DNA from: Candidatus Bathyarchaeota archaeon
Lineage (GTDB): Archaea; Thermoproteota; Bathyarchaeia; Bathyarchaeales; Bathycorpusculaceae
Reading direction: 5' to 3'
Length of the DNA: 64,000 bases
Assembly: GCA_026014585.1 (NCBI GenBank)
Contig: JAOZIA010000024.1
Coordinates: 248,001 to 312,000, forward strand
Shown here: positions 50,126 through 58,954 of the stretch, in pieces
Numbering within the stretch: the stretch's first letter is position 1
Layout: the number at the start of each line of letters is the position of its first letter
The notes under the pieces: model-generated
What the model saw: the letters and a program-made list of their open reading frames with translations, nothing else
What the model was told of the DNA's origin: nothing
Database searches by the model: none
Made by a program: the position numbers and the translations under genes

Positions 50126-52255
50126 ATGGCTAAAGTCAGAAGTTCTGGGCTGGATTTTGTAGGTAACATAAACTGGGGTACACACATGTGCCAATTTTTC
50201 AAAAGCCAGCAAGACCTACTTGATGTTGTTGTTCCTTACTTTGTTGATGGCTTAAAAAATAATGAACTCTGTGTTTGGGTAACCAGCGAGTTTTTGACTG
50301 CCCAAACAGCAAACAAAGCCATGCAGCAAGCCATACCTAACTATCAAGATTATGTAACGAAGGGACAAATAGAAATCATACCATACACCGACTGGTACCT
50401 GAAAGAGGGCAAATTCGAGCTGCAACGTGTCCTTCATGCTTGGGTTGAAAAACACAATAAAGCCATTGTAGCTGGTTATGCTGGATTGAGGGCTACTGGA
50501 AACCCGTTTTGGTTAAGTAACAAAAAAGACTGGAAAGATTTCACTGCTTACGAGACAGAAATAAACAAAGTCATAAGCAACTACAAGATGCTTGTTCTCT
50601 GCACATACTCAATTGATAAGTGTCAAGCTGACGAAATCATTGACGTTGTAACAAACCATGAGTTTAGTATGATTAAACGGGAGGGCAAATGGACACTTAT
50701 CCAGAGCATAGTGCAAAAAAAGACTGCGGATGCTCTGATAAAAACGGAGAAAAAATTCCGTGAACTCTACTCGTCCATGACTGAGGGTGTTGCATTCCAC
50801 GAAATAATATCTGACGCCCAAAACATGCCTGCGGACTATAGAATAGTTGATGTTAATCCTTCTTTTGAAAAAATCACTGGATTATGCAAAGAAGATGCTG
50901 TAGGAAAAATAGCCTCGGAACTTTACGGTACAGAAACCCCGCTGTACCTTGACGTTTACGCTAAAGTAGCAGCAACAGGAAAACCCAGAACCTTTGAAAC
51001 CTATTTCCCACCAATGGATAGATACTTTAGTATATCATGCATTTCCACAGCCACAGGAAAATTCACAACCGTCTTTCATGACATAACTGAACGGAAAAAA
51101 GCGGAGGAAGCATTAAACCAAGCAAAAACTGATTGGGAACGAACCTTTGACAGCGTACCCGACCTAATTGCCATACTTGACAATAATCATCACATTGTAC
51201 GTGCAAACAAAGCCATGACAAACGCGCTTAAACTTCCTGCAGAAAAATGTATCGGCTTAAACTGCTATGACCACGTTCACGGAACAAGCTGTCCACCGGA
51301 TTTTTGTCCTCACTCAAAAACCATACAGGATGGCGAAGAGCACATTGCAGAAGTGCATGAGGAAAGGTTAGGTGGAGATTTTTTGGTGAGCACCACGCCG
51401 CTGTTTGATGAGCAAGGTTTCATGGTGGGTTCGGTACATGTTGCCCGAAACATTACTGAACGCAAAAAAGCCGAAAAGGACATGGCAAAAATTCAGATTC
51501 AACTTAAAGAAAACGCTTCTCAACTGGAGGAGTACGCTAACAAGATGGAGCAGTTGGCTGAGCAGCGGGCACATCAGCTAAAGGCGTCTGAGCGTATGGC
51601 GGCTATTGGACAAACAGCCAGCATGGTTGGACATGATATTCGTAACCCACTTCAGGCAATCATCGGCGATGTATATCTGGTTAAAGAGGAACTACAAGAC
51701 CTCTCTGAATCAGAAAGCAAACAAGTCATCCGAGAAAGCATAACGGCAATTGAGGAAAACATTTTCTACATTAACAAGATAGTCAGTGACCTGCAGGATT
51801 ACACAAGACCTCTTAAACCAGTTGTTGAAGAAATCAACGTGAAACAGTTAATCCAAAACATTCTCTCAATGATTAAAATTCCTAAAAATATACAAACCAA
51901 CCTACAAGTAGAAAACAAACTGACGTTAAATTCGGACCCAGCATATCTAAAACGTGCATTAACAAATCTGATAATAAACGCGATACAAGCAATGCCCAAC
52001 GGTGGAGAATTAACCATAAAAGCCCAAAGCAAAGGCAACATCACAAAAATTAACATAAAAGACACAGGCGTGGGCATTTCAAAAGAAGCAAAAGATAAAC
52101 TGTTCATGCCGCTGTTCACAACCAAGGCTAAGGGTCAAGGGTTAGGTTTAGCGGTGGTGAAACGTTTAGCTGAAGGTTTAGGAGGCAAAGTCAGTTTTGA
52201 GAGCGAAGAGGGCTCTGGAACAGAATTCACCGTTGAATTCCTAAATTTAACCTAG
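50126..52255 (+). CDS. MEDS-PAS-PAS sensor histidine kinase
   Basis: A 709-residue cytoplasmic sensor kinase. Residues 10-205 form a MEDS domain (GTHMCQFFKSQQDLLDVVVP, YTDWYLKEGKFE), found in methanogen and methylotroph sensors. Two PAS domains follow (about 215-325 ending FHDITERKKAE, and 338-450 ending ARNITERKKAE); the second contains Cys-rich HGTSCPPDFCPH, possibly a metal or redox site. A coiled coil leads to the kinase core: H-box MVGHDIRNPLQAI, N-box NLIINAIQAMPNG, G1 DTGVGIS and G2 KAKGQGLGLAVVKRL. No receiver domain or response regulator is adjacent. Stop TAG. Confidence 0.9.
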   Translation: MAKVRSSGLDFVGNINWGTHMCQFFKSQQDLLDVVVPYFVDGLKNNELCVWVTSEFLTAQTANKAMQQAIPNYQDYVTKGQIEIIPYTDWYLKEGKFELQRVLHAWVEKHNKAIVAGYAGLRATGNPFWLSNKKDWKDFTAYETEINKVISNYKMLVLCTYSIDKCQADEIIDVVTNHEFSMIKREGKWTLIQSIVQKKTADALIKTEKKFRELYSSMTEGVAFHEIISDAQNMPADYRIVDVNPSFEKITGLCKEDAVGKIASELYGTETPLYLDVYAKVAATGKPRTFETYFPPMDRYFSISCISTATGKFTTVFHDITERKKAEEALNQAKTDWERTFDSVPDLIAILDNNHHIVRANKAMTNALKLPAEKCIGLNCYDHVHGTSCPPDFCPHSKTIQDGEEHIAEVHEERLGGDFLVSTTPLFDEQGFMVGSVHVARNITERKKAEKDMAKIQIQLKENASQLEEYANKMEQLAEQRAHQLKASERMAAIGQTASMVGHDIRNPLQAIIGDVYLVKEELQDLSESESKQVIRESITAIEENIFYINKIVSDLQDYTRPLKPVVEEINVKQLIQNILSMIKIPKNIQTNLQVENKLTLNSDPAYLKRALTNLIINAIQAMPNGGELTIKAQSKGNITKINIKDTGVGISKEAKDKLFMPLFTTKAKGQGLGLAVVKRLAEGLGGKVSFESEEGSGTEFTVEFLNLT

Positions 52256-53103
52256 AAAAGCGCCAACAAAAAGTAAGTAATTATTCCGCCAGCCAAACCA
52301 AGCATTATCGGAAAAGGCAAACCAGGAAAAATGTCTCGGCGTTCAAGCATAAAGAACGTTATAATTGACCCAATCATAATACCCACAATTGAAACTACAT
52401 AAGGCACTATGCCCGCAAAGAAGAATACACCTGAGGCAAGCATGGAGTAAAACACTAAATCGCCAAGGCCCATCTGGATATCTTTAAAAGAGTAGCTTAA
52501 ACCGTGCAGTTCATCCAGTCCAGATGCGGATTCTGCGATTTTGCCCACGGGACCACGATAAACCGCAATAACATCGTAAATTGCAAGGAAAACCAAGATG
52601 GCGATGGTGCTGTAGAAAGGCAGGTACTTGCCAAGAAAGACCCCAAGTGCACCACCAAGCAGGATAACGGCGATGTTGCCTGATTTTATTCCGAATCGGA
52701 AAATGGCAAGGTCAAGCAGAACCGTGATTATTGCAGCTAAAATTATGACTAAAGTATCAGAATATAATGCTGGACAGAGACGGCTGAAAAGGGCTGGAAG
52801 GTAAATCAGTGACATCAAAATCGCTGCGGCAGTCATCGCTATGCCGATTAGGGCAGTGATTACTCGTTTGCTTCGATGCTTGATGAGAATGTAGAACACT
52901 GTAGCGCTGATTCCGATTAAAATGACAAAGTAGAAGGCATCAAAAATTGGGGCACCAGGAGTATCGGGGGAAACAGGAGTAACGGAGGGAACAATATTTT
53001 GCTGATCCATAAGCAGCCATGTGCAGCAGAGCCCAAAAAGCAGGCTTGCCAGTATAGGAAGCAAATAGATCATTTCAACTTTAAAGTGACTTTTTTGCGC
53101 CAT
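52252..53103 (-). CDS. Presenilin-like intramembrane aspartyl protease
   Basis: A 283-residue multi-pass protein of the archaeal signal peptide peptidase/presenilin type. The two catalytic aspartates appear in IYDVIAVYRGP (YD) and MGLGDLVFYSML (GxGD). The third motif, normally PAL, reads GLPFPI here. Nine transmembrane helices are predicted. It probably cleaves membrane-spanning peptides inside the lipid bilayer. The ATG at 53103 (MAQKSHFKVEMIYLLP) is preferred. It overlaps the kinase stop by four bases and follows the beta-CASP gene on the same strand. Confidence 0.82.
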   Translation of the reverse strand: MAQKSHFKVEMIYLLPILASLLFGLCCTWLLMDQQNIVPSVTPVSPDTPGAPIFDAFYFVILIGISATVFYILIKHRSKRVITALIGIAMTAAAILMSLIYLPALFSRLCPALYSDTLVIILAAIITVLLDLAIFRFGIKSGNIAVILLGGALGVFLGKYLPFYSTIAILVFLAIYDVIAVYRGPVGKIAESASGLDELHGLSYSFKDIQMGLGDLVFYSMLASGVFFFAGIVPYVVSIVGIMIGSIITFFMLERRDIFPGLPFPIMLGLAGGIITYFLLALF

Positions 53104-53189
53104 ATCCGCTACGCCTCGTTGCTTACTGCAATTGCCATTTGTAAGTAGCATTCGTCGCAAAATACGTTTTGCTTTTACTCCAATCAAAA

Positions 53190-54455
53190 CTAGATTTCAA
53201 AAGTGTCTCCAGTCCGTGGAGCAACCGCATCCAAACCCAACTCAGTTCGTGCCCAATTCGCAAACAACTCACAGTTACCCTCTGCCCCGTGAACCACAAA
53301 AACTTTGGGGTTACCACCGAGCCGTTTTAAGCCTTCTTTTAGCATGCTTGCGCCACAGTGAGAGGAGAAATCAAAATGCTGATAGCGGGCCTTGATTTTG
53401 CGGACTTTGCCATCGATGGTACAGATGCCTTTCTCCATTAGTTCCCGCCCTGGAGTGCCTGGAATCTGGTAGCTAACAAGGAAAACAGCGTTTGAGGCTT
53501 TCTTTCCCAGTTTTGAGAGGTAAAACGCGGCTGGTCCACCCTTGAGCATACCCGCAGTTGAGACGATTGCACAGGGAGATTTGAGTGCGCGTCTTCGGTC
53601 ACGCCAGCCTTCCACCCAATCCACGGAGTGCATTGCATTCATGAACATTTTGGGGTCTTTGAGGTATTCTTTGTTGTTCATAATTACTCTGCTGGCTTCT
53701 CTTGCCATTCCATCCAAGATAATGGGATATTCAAAATGATTCGATGCTAAGACACAGGCGATTTCCTGCGAACGCCCAACACCAAACGAGGGAATCAGCA
53801 CGGTTCCGCCTCTCTCAACGGTTTCTGTGACCGCCTCAAAGAATGACTTCTCAAGTTCGGGTCTTGGCGTGTGATCAGAATCCGCATATGTACTCTCAAT
53901 AATGACTGCGTCTAAGTCACCGTAGTTCATTGATGCACCAGGCAACAGTTTGGTTTCTTCAATGTTGAAGTCACCCGTATATAGGATGCGTTTGCCTTCA
54001 GCTTCCACCAGAACCTGCACGCTTCCCGGCGTGTGCCCAGCATTAAACAGTGTGATTTTCATGTCGCCAACAGTTGTTTCACCATTGAACTCAACGTTAC
54101 GTAGGTTGTGCATCATGGTTTTAAGTTCCAGATACTCAAAGGGCAAATAGTAGCTGGAGAGGTGGATGAAGTCTTGAATCAAAAGTTGGGAGAGGTCCAG
54201 GTTTAGTTTGTTTGAGATTAGGGGTTTTTTGTCGTTAATGTAAAAGATTGGGAGCGCGCCAGAGTGGTCAAGGTGGCTATGCGTTAAAACCACGGCGTCC
54301 ACGTCTTTAGGCGGAACATGCATAGGAAACCCTGGTTGGTTATCCAGCATTACACCGTAATCGAGCACAACTTGGGTTTTTGCAGACTTTACCGTAATAC
54401 CTATTCGTCCAACTTCTCTTGCTCCGCCTAAAAACCCAATCTGCAAATCAGTCAT
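53190..54455 (-). CDS. Metallo-beta-lactamase/beta-CASP RNase
   Basis: A 421-residue nuclease of the metallo-beta-lactamase beta-CASP group (RNase J/CPSF-73 relatives) for RNA maturation and decay. Metal-site motifs are THSHLDHSG, HTPGS, TGDF and the late HCGAS; beta-CASP motif A is IESTYAD. There are no KH domains at the N-terminus, so it belongs to the short archaeal type (aCPSF2-like) rather than aCPSF1. ATG 54455 is used; the frame remains open upstream to 54485. It ends close to the presenilin-like gene. Confidence 0.9.
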   Translation of the reverse strand: MTDLQIGFLGGAREVGRIGITVKSAKTQVVLDYGVMLDNQPGFPMHVPPKDVDAVVLTHSHLDHSGALPIFYINDKKPLISNKLNLDLSQLLIQDFIHLSSYYLPFEYLELKTMMHNLRNVEFNGETTVGDMKITLFNAGHTPGSVQVLVEAEGKRILYTGDFNIEETKLLPGASMNYGDLDAVIIESTYADSDHTPRPELEKSFFEAVTETVERGGTVLIPSFGVGRSQEIACVLASNHFEYPIILDGMAREASRVIMNNKEYLKDPKMFMNAMHSVDWVEGWRDRRRALKSPCAIVSTAGMLKGGPAAFYLSKLGKKASNAVFLVSYQIPGTPGRELMEKGICTIDGKVRKIKARYQHFDFSSHCGASMLKEGLKRLGGNPKVFVVHGAEGNCELFANWARTELGLDAVAPRTGDTFEI

Positions 54456-54499
54456 GTCCCTTATGGATTTATAATTATTTAACATGAAACTTTAGTCTT

Positions 54500-55111
54500 T
54501 TAAATATGTATTGACCCATTTGCCGCTTGTGCAGATACATTTCCCCGCTTTATCGCAGCTAAAACATCATCAACCGTCAAGGACGATTCAATCTTGGAGC
54601 ACACACTAAACAAGTCAGACAACTGATGCGCATCACTCCCAGCAGTACCAGGTAACCCCAAGATTTTTGCCAATTCCTTGCCCTGACGATTCGCCTCTAC
54701 CGAAGAGCCCCCGTTTAGCACTTCAATAGCATCTACTTTGACTTTTTTTGAATAATCACCCATGCCATAGAGCCGATACGGATGCGCGATTATGGAGACT
54801 GCATCAATGCTTCTAGCGTAGTCTGCGACGTTCTCTGGTGTCCACGGTCTGGGCGGAAGCTCTTCTGTGCCCAAAACGAGCATGTCGCCTTGTGTGGTGC
54901 TGATTTCGCATCCGGGGATTATGAGTATGTCTGGGATTGCGCTGGCGAGTTGCATGGTGGCTTTGCATCCGCGGACGGAGTCGTGGTCGGTTACTGCGGC
55001 GACTTTGATGTAGCTGTGGATGGCGAGTTGATCAACTAGTGCTTTGGGTTGGATTAGCGCGTCGGATGAGTAGATGGTGTGTATGTGTAGGTCTGCAAAT
55101 AAGGTGGTTAT
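54500..55111 (-). CDS. PHP-domain phosphoesterase, apparent ATA start
   Basis: A 203-residue PHP hydrolase. Its metal-binding N-terminus, TLFADLHIHTIYSSDAL (D7, H9, H11), and VTDHDS are encoded upstream of the first ATG (54955), so the gene must start earlier; the rest (GCEISTTQGDMLVLG, IAHPYRLYG, AGSDAHQLSD) completes the metal sites. Between the upstream stop and 54955 no ATG, GTG or TTG occurs in frame. The ATA at 55111 lies eight bases after GGAG and is the best candidate start; alternatively one A is missing in an AAAA run after ATGTC, which would restore an ATG. Role unknown; some PHP proteins act on nucleotides or oligonucleotides. Confidence 0.72.
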   Translation of the reverse strand: MTTLFADLHIHTIYSSDALIQPKALVDQLAIHSYIKVAAVTDHDSVRGCKATMQLASAIPDILIIPGCEISTTQGDMLVLGTEELPPRPWTPENVADYARSIDAVSIIAHPYRLYGMGDYSKKVKVDAIEVLNGGSSVEANRQGKELAKILGLPGTAGSDAHQLSDLFSVCSKIESSLTVDDVLAAIKRGNVSAQAANGSIHI

Positions 55112-55170
55112 TTTGACATCTCCAAGAGGTTTACAGAAGCTTTAATGGATGGGGAAATAAAAAATGTTTG

Positions 55171-55347
55171 TTAATAGAACGTTTGAGTGCTTCCGATGTG
55201 CTCATCCTTTCGTTTAAGGTACTCTTTAACGGCTGCTTCCACTACTTCGCTGAGTTTATCGTCTGATTTTTTGAGGTATTTCTTGGTGACATATGCGCAG
55301 AGCTGTTTTTCAGTTTCCTCAGAAAGCATTACACAAATTTTAGCCAT
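55171..55347 (-). CDS. Ribbon-helix-helix-like small protein (58 aa)
   Basis: A 58-residue frame, MAKICVMLSEETEKQLCAYV then a helix LSEVVEAAVKEYLKRKDEHI. The short N-terminal strand followed by two helices and the LSEVVEAAVKEYL pattern fit the ribbon-helix-helix (CopG/Arc) fold of small DNA-binding dimers, or an antitoxin. The ATG follows GGATGAG by seven bases. No toxin gene is adjacent, so a stand-alone regulator is more likely. Confidence 0.7.
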   Translation of the reverse strand: MAKICVMLSEETEKQLCAYVTKKYLKKSDDKLSEVVEAAVKEYLKRKDEHIGSTQTFY

Positions 55348-55401
55348 AAAACACTCATCCTTACTATAGGGTATGGCTGAAAGGCTATTTAAAAACCAAG
55401 G

Positions 55402-57024
55402 TTAACAGCCTAACTGAGCACATAACGCAGTTTTCAATCGGGCAACGGTTTTCTTTTCAGCCTCAACTTGAACTTCCAAACACTCAAACAGTAAACCCGC
55501 AGCTTTGCAGGCGGATTCGCAAGCATTCTTAATGTGCTCATTCCAGAGTTTAGAGTCATTTAGCAAAACCACACCCTGATAACCACCCCGTTTAATGAAC
55601 TCCTCTGTTTGAGCGGCAACATACGCGATGGTTTCTTGCTCCAAAGGCAATGCGGTTTCATGCTGAGACAAGGGGTAAATCTCGTCGAGTTCAAGTGGAA
55701 CCACACCAAACGGCGCACAATACACACAAACATGAACCTGCTCTGCGTTTTCGCCGAGGCTTCGTTGGGTTTGGCGGATTTTCTTTAATTCGGGTGCTTT
55801 GTGGAAGGGTTTGTTTCTTGTTTGTGGCACCAGTAGCAGGGTTTTGGCGTTTGCTGGCGGCTGATAACGAGTTTTTAGGTGGTTTTGGTAATGGGTTATT
55901 TCTGGACGCACCAGTCCCACGCTGTCATAGAAGAAGAAGCCGCTGTCTTTTATGGTTGGGCTGAAGGCTTCAAGGAAATCCTCATTGCCCTTGATGCGTT
56001 TAAGCGCGGTGAGCAGGGCTGGATGAGCATGGCATCGCATTTCGGTGTGTTCCCATAATCTGCCGTTGCGAATTGCCTGTTTGATGCGTTTTAGTTCGGC
56101 TTGGCAAACCCAAAGATTGTGTTCTGCAAGGAAAATCTCCCGCTCCTTTTTGGGCATCTGCAGTAGTTCTTGGGGTGTCATAGTGGCACATCTTGGACAG
56201 GAACAAGGGAAATAATCCATCTCCTCAAGTCGCCATGTTCCGTTTTCGGTCATGTAACGGTTCTCCCGTGCGTACAGGGCATAAGCGGCTGAGTCGAAGA
56301 GGTCACAGCCTAAAGCAACTGCCAAAGAGAACATTACGGGGTGCCCAGCGCCAAAGAGATGCAGAGGACGTTCGGCTGGGATGCCTTTTTTGGCTGTTAA
56401 TATCATGTCAGCGAGCACGTCAAAGCGATAGTTTTCCATAACTTCTGTGGGGCTTCCGAGCGCGTGGATGTTGAATGGGAGTTTGCCCATGACTTTAGCT
56501 GATTTTGTGACCAAGTCAAGATGTTTGCCACCTTGTACAGGACCAACCCATAAGATGTCATCACGAGTTTTGAGTTTGAAAAAGTCCTTGGCGCGTCGAT
56601 GAGTTTCCGCCACCGTCAACTCAGCCTGTTCCTTGGTTACGCGCCAGCCTGTTGGGATGTCAAGGATTGTGGCTATGTCGCTTCCGATGCCCTCCTCGTA
56701 AGCCACGATTTCCTTTTGATTATACTCCACATCACCATAAACAAGGATTTGATACGCGCCTGAATCTGTCATGATTGCGCCATCATAATCCAAGAATTTG
56801 TGTAGGCTTTCTTCTACGGGGCGGTTTTGGAAGCGTTTTTTGAGGATGTAAGCGTTGGTGATTATGGCTTGGAATCCGAACTCTTTTTTGAGGCGTTTGG
56901 GCGGCACGGGCTGGACGCTGGGGTTGATGACGGGAAATAGTAGCGGGGTTTCCACTGTGCCACTTTTGGTTCGTAATTTGCCGATTCTTCCAAGCAGGTC
57001 TTTGTCTTTAATTTCGAAACTCAT
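55402..57024 (-). CDS. tgtA: Archaeal tRNA-guanine transglycosylase (preQ0 insertion)
   Basis: A 540-residue ArcTGT that exchanges guanine-15 of tRNA for preQ0, the first step of archaeosine synthesis. The N-terminal TIM barrel starts TKSGTVETPLLFPVINP and has GAIMTDSGAYQ with a catalytic Asp, GPVQGG, and the zinc site CSCPRCATM with a downstream His. A C-terminal region from about residue 350 adds domains with CAPFGVVPLELDEIYPLSQH. The protein ends with KTALCAQLGC and no PUA domain is evident, unlike many longer archaeal enzymes. The ATG at 57024 is near a TATA box (TTTTTTATAC, 57053-57062), suggesting a leaderless mRNA. Confidence 0.92.
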   Translation of the reverse strand: MSFEIKDKDLLGRIGKLRTKSGTVETPLLFPVINPSVQPVPPKRLKKEFGFQAIITNAYILKKRFQNRPVEESLHKFLDYDGAIMTDSGAYQILVYGDVEYNQKEIVAYEEGIGSDIATILDIPTGWRVTKEQAELTVAETHRRAKDFFKLKTRDDILWVGPVQGGKHLDLVTKSAKVMGKLPFNIHALGSPTEVMENYRFDVLADMILTAKKGIPAERPLHLFGAGHPVMFSLAVALGCDLFDSAAYALYARENRYMTENGTWRLEEMDYFPCSCPRCATMTPQELLQMPKKEREIFLAEHNLWVCQAELKRIKQAIRNGRLWEHTEMRCHAHPALLTALKRIKGNEDFLEAFSPTIKDSGFFFYDSVGLVRPEITHYQNHLKTRYQPPANAKTLLLVPQTRNKPFHKAPELKKIRQTQRSLGENAEQVHVCVYCAPFGVVPLELDEIYPLSQHETALPLEQETIAYVAAQTEEFIKRGGYQGVVLLNDSKLWNEHIKNACESACKAAGLLFECLEVQVEAEKKTVARLKTALCAQLGC

Positions 57025-57081
57025 TGGAAACCACAACAAGAAGCACAAAGCCAGTATAAAAAACGTTAGCCCAAAAAAGAC

Positions 57082-58356
57082 TTAACCTGCGAATTGCTTC
57101 TCGGAATTACCAATCAAAAGCAAACTCAAAACAGCAGAAAACAAAGTTAAACCCATCAGCAACCACGGCGTTGACAAAAAGTAGCCATCAAGAGCAAACT
57201 TGACAAACGCCACATTAACCGCCAAGGACACAGAGAGGAAAATAAAAACAAACGTTTGCCTAACCCTCCTAAAACAGAACAAAGCACCTGTTATACCTAA
57301 AACAATGGAAATTACACATAAAATCACCAAAACAGCCCAATTAAACCCATGCAAAGATGCTTCAACCCCAACAGCGCTCCAGTACACGCTTACAAGAGAA
57401 GACACCAGTAACAGGACACCACCCAAAAAGGGCCTAATCAGCTGTTTTAGGGGTTTTTGGGTTCTGTGCAACCAGAAAATGCCAAGCAACGTTAAAGCAG
57501 CAATTACAGCTAAAGCAGCAAAGCCGATGTTGCTCCAGAGGGGTTGGTTAGCGTTATGGGGAAAATCAAAACCTGTACCCGTAGTAACCCAACCATCCTG
57601 CGACACTTTTACTATCACGTAAGCTGTTGGAAAAAACGTGGAAACCTCTGCCGTGTAGATGCCGTTTTGAATTTCCGTTGCGGGAACACCGTTTACGGTT
57701 ACGTTGGCGTCGTGGATTATTTTTGGAAGAAAACTTTGAGCACTGTAGATGGTTTGTGTGGGCAGTGTTAAGCCGTTTTCGGGTAAAAGCAGGTAGGTGA
57801 TGTTGAATGTTGCAGAGATTTTTTCTGGTATATCGGTGTTGTAGCTTAGAAGTGAAACGTGGAATGTGTCATACCACACTTTGGCTTGGTCACCTTTTAG
57901 CCCAACTGCTTGAACCCCATTAATATTGGTCGTTTCGGAATTGAACACTTGACCATCGGAGGTTTTTATTTGAACGGGTGTAAAAGTTAAGATGTCTTCT
58001 TCGGTTGAAGAATAATTAAACCGGAAAGTCCCTGAGGTTGTATTGAAGGACCGCGTGACGGGACTATTGTTTGGGAGGTTATCGGGTCCAGAAATTTGTC
58101 CAGAAACTAAAATATCCACTGTCGCATTTAACACTGGTTTTCCTGCGTTTGCGCCGTAACTCCAGAATGCCTCAAATTTGAGAGTCCAGATACTTCCTGC
58201 GGGCGTATAAAACTCGGCATCTCCAACAGGTTTTACGGTTATCCAAAGGTTCTCGTTTTCCTGCGCGCTTACATGAGTTGCTAACCCAAAAAACACAGTT
58301 GCAAGTAACAAAACAGTGAAAAGAGCAACTTGCCAAACATGAATTTTTCGCGCCAT
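57082..58356 (-). CDS. Exported membrane protein with extracellular domain and six helices
   Basis: A 424-residue protein I do not recognise. It has a signal peptide (about 1-31, ending VSAQE), a large extracellular beta-rich domain (about 35-270), and about five or six transmembrane helices at the C-terminus (from about 277: FAALAVIAALTLLGIFWL, then several around 305-420). Aromatic and Gly patterns in the exported domain resemble Ig-like surface modules. The ATG at 58356 follows a short AT-rich upstream region. It may anchor a surface structure or act in transport, which is uncertain. Confidence 0.68.
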   Translation of the reverse strand: MARKIHVWQVALFTVLLLATVFFGLATHVSAQENENLWITVKPVGDAEFYTPAGSIWTLKFEAFWSYGANAGKPVLNATVDILVSGQISGPDNLPNNSPVTRSFNTTSGTFRFNYSSTEEDILTFTPVQIKTSDGQVFNSETTNINGVQAVGLKGDQAKVWYDTFHVSLLSYNTDIPEKISATFNITYLLLPENGLTLPTQTIYSAQSFLPKIIHDANVTVNGVPATEIQNGIYTAEVSTFFPTAYVIVKVSQDGWVTTGTGFDFPHNANQPLWSNIGFAALAVIAALTLLGIFWLHRTQKPLKQLIRPFLGGVLLLVSSLVSVYWSAVGVEASLHGFNWAVLVILCVISIVLGITGALFCFRRVRQTFVFIFLSVSLAVNVAFVKFALDGYFLSTPWLLMGLTLFSAVLSLLLIGNSEKQFAG

Positions 58357-58531
58357 TTCAATCAGCTTAACGCTAAACGCTTATTTTCAATATTGGGGTT
58401 TGTGCATTTAAAACTAATACTCAAAAGAGGCGTGGTGTTCTGGTTGAGGGTTGGTTTGTTGGATATTTAAATATGTCAAAGATAAATAGGTGAATGCAAT
58501 CTGAAATAGCAATATTAGGAGAAATGAAAAA

Positions 58532-58954
58532 TTGTCCGTAGTGCAAAGAAAATTTTTCACTGAAGTCGCAGCATTAGCTGACAAAACCGTTTGCGTAGTC
58601 ACCACTACTGGAAAATCGTTCACGGGAACACTTATCGGCATAAACCCCGACAACTACAGCCTCAGTTTAGCTGACGCCAAAGAAGAAGGCGGAAACACAA
58701 TCCACCGCGTCTTCCTAAACGGCAGCATTGTGGCTCAAATTTTAACCGCAGAAAAACCCTTTGACCTTAAATCTTTGGCTGGTAGGCTTGAGAAAGTCTT
58801 CCCAACCATGGTTAAACTCTATGAGGATAAAGGTTTCATTTGGGTTATGGATAAAGTGAAGCTGACTGAGAGAGGCGTAGTTGAAGGTTCAGGTCCAGCT
58901 GCTGAACGCGTACAAAAAGTGTACGAAATCTTCATGCACGAACCTAAAGCCTAA
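58532..58954 (+). CDS. Sm-like protein with C-terminal extension
   Basis: A 140-residue protein whose N-terminal half is an Sm domain (TVCVVTTTGKSFTGTLIGIN, IHRVFLNGSIVAQIL) and whose C-terminal half is a separate alpha/beta region (SLAGRLEKVFPTMVKLYEDK, GFIWVMDKVKLTERG). This two-domain layout matches the archaeal SmAP3 group. It likely forms a ring that binds RNA. The TTG at 58532 is preceded by GGAG about ten bases before. It overlaps the convergent PAC2 gene by four bases. Confidence 0.82.
   Translation: MSVVQRKFFTEVAALADKTVCVVTTTGKSFTGTLIGINPDNYSLSLADAKEEGGNTIHRVFLNGSIVAQILTAEKPFDLKSLAGRLEKVFPTMVKLYEDKGFIWVMDKVKLTERGVVEGSGPAAERVQKVYEIFMHEPKA

Noticed and set aside
55171-55347. Toxin-antitoxin pair
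   Set aside because: The ribbon-helix-helix protein has no toxin-like gene next to it; flanking genes are PHP and TGT.
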